Below are positions 18,782 through 43,557 of a stretch of 64,000 bases of DNA, in pieces. Numbering within the stretch: position 1 is the stretch's first letter; the number at the start of each line of letters is the position of its first letter. The DNA is from Littorina saxatilis (Eukaryota; Mollusca; Gastropoda; Littorinimorpha; Littorinidae). The position numbers were made by a program, and so were the translations under genes. The notes beneath the pieces are model-generated. The model did not search any database, was not told where the DNA came from, and saw nothing but the letters and a program-made list of their open reading frames with translations. Location: positions 60,720,992 through 60,784,991 of the forward strand of contig NC_090261.1 of NCBI RefSeq assembly GCF_037325665.1, in the 5' to 3' direction.

Positions 18782-19320
18782 TGTTACACGACACTTGAGA
18801 TTGCCACAAGTTCTCAAATGCCGTATAGTTGTGTTCTTTTATTCTACGTCGCCCGTCTTCGCAGCAGCAGAAAACAACTCGTCAAATTGAGTTCGAGGAT
18901 TTATTTAGCATTCAATACATACAACTGCACATCGTAGCAGAACTCAAATAGAAGCTTTTCAACATTCAAATCGCGCTGGCATATATAGTAAATACTCAAT
19001 CTCGAGAATATTCCAGACCGAACATGATACAACTACATTATACGAGCCGTGCATGGACTAAACTAGCGACATTCTCTATGACGTACATCAAAAAGCGCCG
19101 ACGCACTTAATCCGAACGAACGCCACGAACTCACGACTAAAACAGCATGGTAAACAACTTGTTTTGACAGGACTAGAAAGTTCACCTGCATTCTCGTCCA
19201 AGCATAAATATTGTGTTTACAAAATATAATATCGGTACTTTCCCACAAAGTACAAATAAGTCAACTACATGCAACACACAAAACTGAACCAAAGCTCAGC
19301 AACGGTAGCGTTTCCTAACA
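18782..19320 (-). repeat. Right LTR
   Basis: 539 bp, starting TGTTACACGACAC and ending GCGTTTCCTAACA on the plus strand, followed by the target duplication CTTAA. Confidence 0.95.
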
Positions 19321-19848
19321 CTTAATCCATGAATCACTTAATCCACTAATGACACTACCATACATAGTATCACTGTCTTAAACATAACATAAATGCGTAA
19401 CAACATTTATGTTCAAGAATTTCCCAACAAAAACCATAATACAATCACAACAAGAATTCTCTTAAAACTTCACACTAGAATTTAGTGCACTTTGTATACA
19501 CTAACATTTACATTCCAGCTATGTATTCAAACTTCAAGAATATACAACATAATAAATCATTTACCTTAAGAGATCTCTTGAAAGAGTGTTTGTCCCCGAC
19601 AAACCTGACACACGCTAGACACCTAGCTCGGTCGAGCCTCTACAACGTTGTGACGTTATTAAACCAAGACCAGCTACATTTCTCATACTCGTAAACAACT
19701 CATGTCAAGCTAAAGCTATTTTCTCGTGCAACACACGAAACCCGTGATAACGCTTCTCCTGTCCCCTATATTTAGGGAAGTTAAAATCACGACGTGTTTC
19801 ACATCACAAATAATTTATCCTACTCACATCTTTGTGACAGTAGTCTTA

Positions 19849-20356
19849 AAATGGGAGTAAGATCAGGTCTCGACAGGGTAGTCTGAAAATGGGAGTAAAA
19901 TCAGGTCTCCACAGGGTAGTCTGAAAATGGGAGTAAGATCAGGTCTCGACAGGGTAGTCTTAAAATGGGAGTAAAATCAGGTCTCGACAGGGTAGTCTTA
20001 AAATGGGAGTAAAATCAGGTCTCGACAGGGTAGTCTGAAAATGGTAGTAAGATCAGGTCTCGACAGGGTAGTCTGAAATGGGAGTAAAATCAGGTCTCGA
20101 CAGGGTAGTCTTAAAATGGGAGTAAGATCAGGTCTCGACAGGGTAGTCTGAAAATGGGAGTAAGATCAGGTCTCCACAGGGTAGTCTGAAAATGGGAGTA
20201 AAATCAGGTCTCCACAGGGTAGTCTGAAAATGGGAGTAAAATCAGGTCTCCACAGGGTAGTCTGAAAATGGGAGTAAAATCAGGTCTCGACAGGGTAGTC
20301 TTAAAATGGGAGTAAAATCAGGTCTCGACAGAGTAGTCTGAAAATGGAAGTAAATT
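19849..20356. repeat. Minisatellite, 38-bp unit, right block
   Basis: About 13 copies of the unit seen at 13807-14025, with variants TCTTAAAATGGGAGTAA and TCTGAAAATGGGAGTAA. The motif GTCTTAAAATGG...GTAAATTTACA links it to the inside of the CAGTGGAACC TIR family. Confidence 0.93.
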
Positions 20357-20800
20357 TACATATATTAAAAAAAAAACTCAGAAAAAATCAATTCTGCGTT
20401 CTTGATAGCATTTTCGTCCAGACTGGACTCCAGCTTTTGCTTTTCTTATTTTTCTCTATCGTCCAAGCCCATAAAATCGAACAAAGCGGATTGCGTTTGG
20501 AGTTCCCTCTTTGAGATGACTGAGATTGCCCCCCTTGGATCGTTCCGTGCCAAGGCCAGTTTCAGTACTGGCCGGGTGTCCAAGATGAGGGTTGCCATTT
20601 CTAGAACGAGGCAGCTCATTTCCGGAAATGCGGCGCTTTGTTGGAAATCAAATGAGGTTTCGGGAAATCCCGATTATTCCAACTCTGCCCCGGATTCTTA
20701 CTTTGCGCCCAACATCTACGAAAAGAGTGTTATCTCCCTTGAGCAGCACAAGCAGACGAAACTAAGCGTCATTTCCTGTCATGTCGAATATCTCTTGACG

Positions 20801-34678
<13,878 letters not shown>

Positions 34679-34895
34679 GAGCACTGTTTGTTACTTTCTA
34701 TCATCGTGATTCTCTCTCTCTCTTTCTCCCTCTCTTCCTTGTCTGCGTCTGCATCTCTTCCTCTCTCTCTCCCTTACCCTCCCTCTCCCCCCCCCCCCCC
34801 AAACTTATCTCTATGTAACGCTAGACGTAAGCAAAATTAGACCACTTATTATTTACTGACTATTATACCCATAATTATGTAATATTTGAATGGAC

Positions 34896-34901
34896 AATAA
34901 A
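34896..34901 (+). terminator. Candidate polyadenylation signal for QPCT copy 2
   Basis: AATAAA 218 bp after the stop codon, followed at once by GT/T-rich DNA (GTGCTGTTATTGTTATTATT), a good cleavage context. A C-rich and CT-rich stretch lies between (34715-34800). Confidence 0.65.
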
Positions 34902-35392
34902 GTGCTGTTATTGTTATTATTGTTATTGTTAAAAAGATTTGTAATTACCAATCTTTCTTTTTCTTTTGAGGTATGTTAGTGGTGGTTTGTTGAACTCTTA
35001 AAACTTTTTTTTATATCATTTACCTCCTTTCTTTCTTTTTTTTCTGCCCAGCATTGATTATAAGAGCACTGTTTTGCTTTCCATTCGAAGTCACTCACAA
35101 ATTTATAACTGTTTTTAAATGGATTTAAGGTATTTTTTTTAACTTTCTTTATTTTTTTTCTAATGAATTTCACTTCAGCAGATTGTTTTCAAATTATATA
35201 TATTTTCAGGCAGTTTTATTTTTGAAGCATGACTGACATAAGAGGTAATTTTATTTATGTTGTGTTATTTTCATTGCTAAATCAAAGACCACAATGACAC
35301 GTATGTGATAGGACTTTCAATACATAAAGAGTCACATTCCTGTGATTTGAAGTTTTCTGCATCTAGCAGAGTTTTGAGCAACAACCAAAATA

Positions 35393-35605
35393 TGTTGGAT
35401 TAGGGTAACCCGTTGAATCCTGTTTTTTTCTGCCGACCCTAACATTTTATTTCACTAATCCGAAAAAGTTTAAAGGCTCACAGACGATGCCACATCTGGT
35501 GCTCCATACGCACAGAGAAAATGAAGGGTACTTAATCCATACATAACTTCTTTTTTTTTTTTAAATAATGACCTAGGCCGCCTTACTTTTTTTTGTATCA
35601 TGTTA
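35393..35605. mobile_element. Decayed member of the GGCC-poly(A) MITE family
   Basis: TTAGGGTAACCCG, TGCCGACCCTAAC and ATCATGTTACCTAA match the layout of the better copies. The ends are eroded. 34902-35392 otherwise holds only A/T-rich DNA. Confidence 0.45.
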
Positions 35606-35884
35606 CCTAAGTTCAACAGTTTTTTGTTGTTGCATGTTGATCAGTTTTAGTTTGAAACCAGTTATGTCTGTTTTTTGTTTGGAGGTTTTTTTCGGGGGGG
35701 GGTCACATTTTCATACAATTTTATGTTGGAATTTCTTGCAGTTTGTGTTTGAAAAAAATGTGCATATGTGTACTATGCAAAACTTGAAGGAAAACTTTTG
35801 AACAGAAATGTTTCACCCAGCAGCCTTACATTTGTCTTTGTTGTCCATAAAAGTGCAGGTGGGAATTTGGCACCAACAGACTAA

Positions 35885-36546
35885 AGGCCATGACAGACGG
35901 GCAACACAAAACAATGTTTTCGACAAAAACTCCAACTCAAAACGTTGGAAAAACACATGTTTTCAAAGCGGGGATGTCACACGCGAAACACACAGACTAG
36001 CACGCTTCCTGTTTTCACAGAAATATCGGTCAGTGTCAGCTTGACCCGTTCCAACTACCGCGCTGTGTGCGGTCAGTTTGTACACATGCATGCATGCTGC
36101 GCCCACTGAAACGGTCAGTGTCAGGTTGACCCGTCCAGTACAGCGTACTGCGCTTGTTCGAGTTTCGGGTTTGTAAACAACACGGCTGAAAGCGCCCACT
36201 GATATTAATGACTCTTGTCAAACGTTACAGGCTCCATATAGCTCTAGTAAGGATTCAGGGCTCCAGTACTACCTTGAATCGGTACCGCCTCTGGGTCGGC
36301 CATTTTTTTCTCACTCTTGTTGATGCCGGAAACTGAGTCACGTGAATTGATCATCCGCTGTTCATTGGCTGACTACCAAAACGTGTTTTCAGATTTTAGA
36401 GCAGGCTCTAAAACCAAAAACACGACGCGGAAACACGAAACAGTGTTTTCCGAAACGCGTTTTGAGGGATGTCACATGGGAAACACGCTGTTTTGTGTTT
36501 GTTTTGAGAGAAAACACTGTTTTGTGTAGTCCGTCTGTCATGGCCT
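35885..36546. mobile_element. TAA-flanked TIR element with AGGCCATGACAGACGG ends
   Basis: Left end AGGCCATGACAGACGG, right end its inverse CCGTCTGTCATGGCCT, both flanked by TAA. The inner arms also pair (GGGATGTCACA). Two GGTCAGTGTCAG copies lie near 36028 and 36114. About 660 bp and non-coding. The TAA duplication suggests PIF/Harbinger (inference). Confidence 0.85.
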
Positions 36547-36549
36547 TAA

Positions 36550-38539
36550 CAGAAACACAGGTGATTCAATTCAAGACCATGTGTTAGGACAGCACGTTTC
36601 GCCCTGCAGTCTGGACTGACGATCTAACAGCGAACGACAAGAAGACCATGTGTGATGATTCAACTTATTGTGAACACGCTTATTGTGATATATCAGTTAC
36701 AGTGGAATACATGTACATTTTTGAGAACTACCAAATATGTGAGACAATCAGGTCTCAAACAGGGAGGACATTTTAGAATGAAGGTATAAATGACAGACAT
36801 TTATGAACGAAAATTCCAATTAAAAAAAAAGGTGTTTTAAAGGGGAGGGAGTGGGGGTGGGTAGGTAGGTGGATTTAAAAATAGACAGTTTTGATTGATG
36901 TAATTAATACAAAAGATTTTCACAATTATAAAAGCCATTGGGATGTTGTTTAAATGCTGCTTACCTGGTGGTTGTTAAATACGACATGCCTTTAGCATTT
37001 GGTTGTTATATGTACAAATGGAGATAACTGCTTGTTGATTTTTATTGTTTTAGATGAGTAGATTTACTGACAAGAAACTGTGCTCTGTGGTTTGTTGGCA
37101 AACAAAGTGCAACTGTGATGAAGGAATGACATGGAAATGCACTATCTACCATCTTCCTCCAGTCATTTTTTGCCATGATATTTGCGATATTCATGTGTGC
37201 TTGATATGATAGTTTATATGAGTGGTGTTTGTCTGTGATGTCAGCTGTAATATATACATGTGTGACTGGATGACGCAGTAGTCCCCCTTTCACAGGAGCT
37301 GCTCTGCACTGACAGAGTTGTCTGCCGGCCTTGAGCGTGAGCTATTTATAGTAGTTTCTGTTGCGTCATACACACCTGTCAGATGGGGAGCTGTTTGTAA
37401 GTCTGGCTGCTGTTGTCTCCATGTATGCTTTTGCAAAAGTTTAGTCCAGCAACAGATTTTTGTAGCGCTATTAATTTAGCCAGAACTCACTTCTGTTTGA
37501 CTGGCTTTGTCTCCAAGACGATTCATGCGTTTCACACACTTGGTTACACATGTGAAATGTTGCTGTACAAAGCCTTCTATTTCAACTGTTTTGTGGAGTC
37601 CAAACTTGTTCTGTTGTATTGTTTCTGCTCAAAAGGTGCCTTGTCCAACAGTCATGTTCAGATGTTTGTGATATTTGTCATCAACATGGTATGTGTAACA
37701 TGCTAAGTGTAACATGCTAAGGGTGTGCGTCTTGTGTGAGGGAAGTTTTGGCGTGTTTTATAGAAAGTTTTGCCTTCTCTCAAAGTGTGCAACAGAGGGA
37801 GCGTGACCACAGATTATCATTCTTAAATTTTTGTCAAACCACAAAATGTTCATACTTTTAGGTTATTTTGCCTAGTACATGTATTACAATAACACACCCC
37901 CCCCCCCCCCCCTCTTACAACCTGTACTAAATTGAATCATTGTTTGTTTGTTGCTCATAACAGAAATGACCTCAAGTTCAAACAAACAAAATGTTAAAAC
38001 AGTACATTACAATCTGTTGACTTTGTTCGCCTTTTTGTTTTGTTCATTGCCAGATCCAGAGTGTGTAGTTTCAGTGAAATTGTGCCTGATCTCAATGTAC
38101 ATAGCAATAAAGAGTACACATGTACCTGCAAACCACATGAAGTCATGGACTTTTCCTTCAGGTGATACTTGCTTCAATAGATTTATTTCACTGTGGACAA
38201 CATGCTAAATGACACAAAACAGGGTTAATTTGAAAATCTGATTTATAATGCATACTTATTTGAATTGCAATTGCATGAATATTGACCATTTTAATTAAGT
38301 AGTCCAAGGTTGTTTCTTGTTTGCTTATGGTTGTGGGGTTGTTTGTTTGTTGTTATTGTTTAAGTTTGAAATACGTACAAATGTCTTTATTGCTGATTTT
38401 AATGAAAAATTATTGACCCCCAGAACTTAGCAAGGATTTGTTTTTAAACATAGAACACAAACTGGAAGGCTGAGAACATGAGAGCAGCTGTTCCTGCTTT
38501 CTTCTTACAGAACTGTCTCATAAATTTACTCAGGAAAGC
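36550..38539. other. Intergenic stretch without a recognised gene
   Basis: Holds a degenerate CAGTGGAA-family piece at about 36702-36870 and a C run near 37896-37911. No exon-like signal was found on either strand. Confidence 0.6.
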
Positions 38540-38851
38540 ATTAGTGCTGATCTTTCTTTCTTTATTTGGTGTTTAACGTTAATTGTTTCTTGTCCACAAA
38601 AGCACGAATAAAAAAATTGCTCCAGGGGCTTGCAACGTAGTACAATATATGACCTTACTGGGAGAATGCAATTTCTTACATACTGCTTGACTAAAATCTT
38701 TACAAACATTGACTATATTCTATACAAGAAACACTTAACAAGGGTAAAACTAAAAGGAGAAACAGAATCCGTTAGTCGCCTCTTAGGACATGCTGGGGAG
38801 CATGGGGTAAATTCTTCCCCCTAACCCGCGGGGGGTATTAGTGCTGATCTT
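38540..38851 (-). mobile_element. SINE-like retroposon with 15-bp target duplication, minus strand
   Basis: Target duplication ATTAGTGCTGATCTT at 38540-38554 and 38837-38851. On the minus strand it runs from CCCCCCGCGGGTTAGGGGGA, through GGCGACTAACGGATTCTG, to GTTTAACGTT and an AAATAAAGAAAG tail. Shorter inside than its neighbour at 38888. Confidence 0.85.
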
Positions 38852-38871
38852 GTTGCAGGAAGACAAATACA

Positions 38872-39289
38872 AATTAGTTGAAAGTTACCCCCCGCGGGTT
38901 AGGGGGAGTCCCATATTGGTTGGGACGAGAAAGAATTTACCCGATGCTACCCAGCATGTCGTAGGAGGCGACTAACGGTTCTGTTTCTCCTTTTACCCTT
39001 GTTAAGTGTTTCTTGTATAGAATATAGTCAATGTTTGTAAAGATTTTAGTCAAGCAGTATGTAAGAAATGTTAAGTCCTTTGTACTGGAAACTTGCATTC
39101 TCCCAGTAAGGTCATATATTGTACTACGTTGCAAGCCCCTGGAGCAATTTTTTGATTAGTGCTTTTGTGAACAAGAAACAATTAACAAGTGGCTCTATCC
39201 CATCTCCCCCCTTTCCCCGTGGCGATATAACCTTGAATGGTTGAAAACGACGTTAAACACCAAATAAAGAAAGAATTAGCTGAAAGTTA
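38872..39289 (+). mobile_element. SINE-like retroposon, plus strand, inverted neighbour
   Basis: 386 bp between the target duplications AATTAGTTGAAAGTTA (38872-38887) and AATTAGCTGAAAGTTA (39274-39289). Same family as 38540-38851 and 42857-43241, in opposite orientation to both. Confidence 0.87.
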
Positions 39290-39384
39290 CTTTTTTTATG
39301 AGAGTGGTGGTTATATTTGTCTGCTGGCAAACAAAGAAAGTATATGTCAATTGAGCCTTCCAGGAAAAACTGTTATAAAGAAGC

Positions 39385-39790
39385 GATTAGGAGGCTGAGG
39401 ACTGGAAGCCTACTTTTGTTTTAAATACCAACCGGTAGTCCGAGATGTCAAATTTTGTTGCTGCGCATGACTTAATTGCTAGCTCCTTTTTTGTGAGGAA
39501 ATAAAAGATTTCAACCATTGCACGGTTGATCTTTGTTTTGTAAGGACTGGAAGCCTGCTTTTGTTTTAAATACCAACCGGTTGTCAGAAATGCAAGTGAG
39601 CCCCTTGTTGTTTCAGTTTGTGTTCTTGTCAAGTTCTGTTGCTGCACATGACTTAATTAATCGTTCCTTCTTTGTGAGTGAAATAAATTATTTCAAGCAT
39701 GGCAAGATACATCTTCGTTTTGTCTTAATTAAATGCTCCTGTTTGAGTGAAATAAAAGATGTCAAAGCAATATCTCAAGATATATTTTCG
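39385..39790. repeat. Diverged tandem duplication of about 150 bp
   Basis: AGGACTGGAAGCCT(A/G)CTTT and AAATACCAACCGGT occur at about 39399 and 39543, and TGCTGC(G/A)CATGACTTAATT follows each. A third partial unit runs to about 39790. A short (CGGCACAACACA)n block lies at 39888-39928. The rest of 39790-40826 has no gene, only a CAGTAGAACCCCCC-family half element at about 40203-40330. Confidence 0.7.
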
Positions 39791-40826
39791 CTTCATCTTA
39801 TCGACAGGTTTGACTTATTTAACTTTGAGAATGAGTCGAGATGCTTGACAGAAGTTCCTTCATTGCTCGACACGCTTTCCAAGACGGCACAACACACGGC
39901 ACAGGCACAACACACGGCACAACACACGCAAATGTAAACAGTCATGACAAAGCAATTTCCAGACCACATGCAAGTTTATATTTCTGTACAAACCGACATG
40001 GAAAATGTATAAAAATAGCAGAACCATCCACATTGACCAATGCAAACACACACAAAGGACACAATGCTGCGATATTATTATGCTCCAGATCAATCAAAAT
40101 ATACATGTATGGCACAAAGGGGCACAACTGACAGCTTATTGTGGAACTAGGTTCAAAATAACACCTAGCAGAACGGGCTTGGCCTACAGGAGTGAATTAC
40201 CATACAGTAGAACCCCCCTTTTTAAGACCCCTTCCTTGTTTTCTCAGATTTTCTGTTGATAACCTCTGTACATTTAACCCCATTTTAAGGCTCCATTTCC
40301 AGACCTGATTTTATCTGACGTTTTGAGGCAATGGTATTCATTTGGGCAACTTCTTTTCCAATAAACAGAAACCAAAGCCTTTTCAAGCTGGCATCATTCG
40401 CTTTGGACTGCACCGTATTTCTGCTGAATCCCAGATATTCTAACCTACAGTGAAAATAAACCTTAAAAAAATAGGTGAATCAAAGTTATTTCTTATCTAC
40501 AGAGGGGTAAAACCAATTTGCAGATCCCCTGATGAATGTCATTATGCTAACATTTAAGATAGAGTGCGATTCAGCAATTAAGTTTAAATCATTTTCAGCA
40601 TCCAAAATAGCACAAGTAGAAGGCACAAAAGCACAAGGCACACAACTACCATGCAGAGGAAATGCCACCACCAATACAATTTTGTTCAGTAGAAGAACAG
40701 CTTGGTCTCTTCATCACATAATGTGCACGCAACTTTATGAGAACATTGGCAAACAAAGTATTTTGCACACAACAAAACACTGTACATCCAAGTATGTTTG
40801 AAATAAAAGTCATCGAAACGAATCTA

Positions 40827-41018
40827 TTAGTAGGCCATAGGACTTCCTCCCGTCATCCTCTTATTCTTTGAGGTTTCATCAAATACCACAGCAGATTGCA
40901 ACTGACCAAAGCCGACACGTATGCGTGGGTCATGAACATTTGCCCTCTTGTAGTTCCCCCTGAACCGTCTCAGGAAGTCTTCTCTCTCCATTTCATTCAC
41001 ATGCATGAGATCACCAAA
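40827..41018 (-). CDS. Candidate 3'-terminal exon of an unidentified gene
   Basis: Minus-strand frame opening after an acceptor (TTGTTTTTTGTGGGGGCAG) and coding 63 residues to TAA: begins FGDLMHVNEMEREDFLRRF, includes VHDPRIRVGFG and ends TGGSPMAY. Composition is protein-like (charged helix, then Arg/Gly/Phe-rich part), unlike the repeat frames around it. The family is not recognised; small ciliary microtubule-associated proteins often look like this, but that is a guess. No start exon was found, so the gene model is incomplete or the signal is chance. Confidence 0.38.
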   Translation of the reverse strand, partial: FGDLMHVNEMEREDFLRRFRGNYKRANVHDPRIRVGFGQLQSAVVFDETSKNKRMTGGSPMAY

Positions 41019-41042
41019 CTGCCCCCACAAAAAACAAAAGCA

Positions 41043-41886
41043 AACAAGTCGCGTAAAGCGAAATTACTACATTTAGTCAAGCTGTGGAACTAACACAATG
41101 AAACTGAACGCACTGCATTTTTTCACAATGACCGTAGTCCGCCGCTTGTGCAAAACGGAGTGAAACTGACGAGCCTGTTCAGGGCGGTAGTGGTTTCGCT
41201 GTGCTGCATAGTACGCTTTTCTGTACCTCTCTTCGTTTTAACTTTCTGAGCGTGTTTTTAATCCAAACATATCATATCTATATGTTTTTTGGAATCAGGA
41301 ACGGACAAGGAATAAGATGAAATTGTTTTTAAATCGATTTCGGAAATTTAATTTTGATCATAATTTTTATATTTTTAATTTTCAGAGCTTGTTTTTAATC
41401 CAAATATAACATATTTATACGTTTTTGGAATCAGGAAATGATGTAGAATAAGATGCAAGTAAATTTGGATCGTTTTATATAAAAAAAAATTATTAGAATT
41501 TTCAGATTTCTAATGACCAAAGTCATTAATTAATTTTTAAGCCACCAAGCTGAAATGCAATACCGAAGTCCGGCCTTCGTCCAAGATTGCTTTACAAAAA
41601 TTTCAATCAATTTGATTGAAAAATGAGGGTGTGACAGTGCCGCCTCAACTTTTACAAAAAGCCAGATATGACGTCATCAAAAGTATTTATCGAAAAAATG
41701 AAAAAAACGTCCGGGGATATCATTCTCAGGAACTCTCATGTCAAATTTCATAAAGATCGGTCCAGTAGTTTGGTCTGAATCGCTCTACACACACACACGC
41801 ACAGACAGACACACACACATACACCACGACCCTCGTCTCGATTCCCCCTCTATGTTAAAACATTTAGTCAAAACTTGACTAAATGT
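41043..41886 (+). repeat. About 850-bp dispersed repeat, copy 1
   Basis: Runs from ACAAGTCGCGTAA and CGAAATTACTACATTTAGTC to a palindromic end, ACATTTAGTCAAAACTTGAC then TAAATGT. An inverted copy lies at 59875-60730. The middle has ATGACGTCAT and a CA block. Ends share TTTAGTCAAG as a short inverted repeat. No coding capacity; the class is unknown. Confidence 0.85.
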
Positions 41887-42107
41887 AAAAATAGGCCAGA
41901 CATTTTGGACAGAAAAGTGATGTAAAATCATGCAATGCAGGGATCTCAAGAATCATCTCTGAAGCTTTGCAAATGCCTCTCATGCCTGATTCAAATTCTG
42001 TTACACACCTTCCCTTCTTGTTCAGAATGAACAATACACAAAAGTAACCTTGTGGTTGAAATAAAAAGACGTTTTGGGCAAATCACAAAGGAACAAAACT
42101 AGTCTTA

Positions 42108-42176
42108 TTACTTGAGAAGAGCACATTGACACTTTGGGTTTTTTCGGTACAGAAACTGCGTAATGCCCAGGTATAC
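42108..42176 (-). CDS. Weak candidate terminal exon
   Basis: After GTTTTTTATGCAG the minus strand codes VYLGITQFLYRKNPKCQCA and two to three more residues before TAA. The frame phase fits the candidate exon at 43467-43557. Too short to identify. The rest of 41887-42856 holds nothing recognised. Confidence 0.18.
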   Translation of the reverse strand, partial: VYLGITQFLYRKNPKCQCALLK

Positions 42177-42856
42177 CTGCATAAAAAACATAACATATTT
42201 TATGGTAAGGTGGAAATCAGTAACTTCTAAAATATATAATTTTGCAGTTGTTGTTCTGAACTTTGTACCAGTTGTAAGTATGTACCTTGCAACTTAAAAT
42301 AATTGAACTAAGAATAAAATAGCGTAAACATTTGTCAAGCCAATGCTTAGAATACACACAAATACACACATTGTTATAAATTAACGCGAGAAAAAAAAAC
42401 CCACTGCACATATCATTGCGCTTTAAACAAAGGTCATGGGTAAAAGACATATATTTATTCAAGCAAATAACATACTTATTTTTATTTGGTCAAATTTGCA
42501 GGAAAAAATTGATAAGTTTGTAAAAGCCATGAAACTCTTTCAAATTAACAAAATTCTTGTATAAAATTTACAGAAATCAAGTTTCATCCGATATACATTG
42601 ACAAAACAGGAAGAGCTAAATATAAAGTGAAACGTATGTAGTGTCAAGTATGTCTTGATTGTGTCACCATTCAACAAAACCACAGTGAGCCACTAGATTG
42701 CTAGAGAACAGTTGTCCTATGAAATCTGACAAAAGCAACACTCAATTCCTGCAAGCAAAACAATAGGGATAGTACATGAACATCTATCAACTCCACACGG
42801 ACTGATATCCAAAAGTGTGCATTCACATGATTCTGTCATGCGACACATAAACATTG

Positions 42857-43241
42857 TTGATAACTTTTTCTTTATTTGGTGTTTAACGTCGTTTTCAACC
42901 ACGAAGGTTATATCGCGACGGGGAAAGGGGGGAGATGGGATTGAGCCACTTGTTAATTGTTTCTTGTTCACAAAAGCACTAATCAAAAAATTGCTCCAGG
43001 GGCCCGCAACGCAGTACAATACATCACCCCACCGGGAGAACGCAAGCCTCCAGCACAAAGGACCTAACATTTCTTACATACTGCTTGACTAAAATTTGTT
43101 ACAAACATTGACTATATTCTATACAAGAAACACTTAACAAGGGTAAAAGGAGAAACAGAATCCGTTAGTCGCCTCTTACGACATGCTGGGGAGCATCGGG
43201 TAAATTCTTCCCCCTAACCCACGGGGGGTATTTTTGATAAC
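42857..43241 (-). mobile_element. SINE-like retroposon, third copy of the 38.5-kb family
   Basis: TTGATAAC target duplication at 42857-42864 and 43234-43241. Contains GTTTAACGTCGTTTTCAACC and GGGCCCGCAAC regions and the CCCCCTAACCCACGGGGGG end. Confidence 0.82.
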
Positions 43242-43466
43242 AAAAACTTCAGTAAGAAGTCACCACAAAAAACCACTATTATTCAGAGCACATTTTCATA
43301 TGTTGGTTAGTATCATCTTCATTAATATTCTGCAGTTATAAAGCTCAGTTGTAGCTGTACACATGTTTTTGACATCAACTGTAACAGGGACCTATAATAT
43401 AGGTCTATGACTGTAACAACTTGTACAAAACATGTGTACCTGAAAGCCACACACACGAGTACATAC

Positions 43467-43557
43467 ACACTCATCCCTTTCCCGTACAGTCAAGGGCACG
43501 TTTGTCGTAAGGTAATCAAATTCTACAGCTCCACAACCATTTTTGGAAACTTCTGGT
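43467..43557 (-). CDS. Weak candidate internal exon
   Basis: Minus-strand segment between a poor acceptor (GTGCTGCGACTTAG) and a good donor (GTATGT). It codes PEVSKNGCGAVEFDYL followed by TTNVPLTVRERDEC and ends in phase 0, which fits the terminal exon at 40827-41018. Not recognised; may be chance. Confidence 0.25.

Larger units (their letters stand above)
14842..19320 (-). mobile_element. Ty3/Gypsy-type LTR retroelement with integrase upstream of RT (Gmr1-like)
   Basis: Two LTRs (14842-15874 and 18782-19320, both TGTTACACG...CCTAACA on this strand) flank about 2.9 kb. Target duplication CTTAA on both sides. Next to the right LTR, on the minus strand, GGGGGCCAAGCCGGGA looks like a primer-binding site. 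The inside carries one pol frame; no gag or protease part is recognised, so the copy is taken as a defective fossil although pol itself looks whole. The LTRs differ at only about two places over 539 bp, so it is young. A SINE has since entered the left LTR. Confidence 0.9.

Noticed and set aside
20402-20800. In-frame upstream extension of QPCT copy 2
   Set aside because: The extra 133 residues have no family similarity and would bury the signal peptide; the ATG at 20801 gives a normal secretory start.
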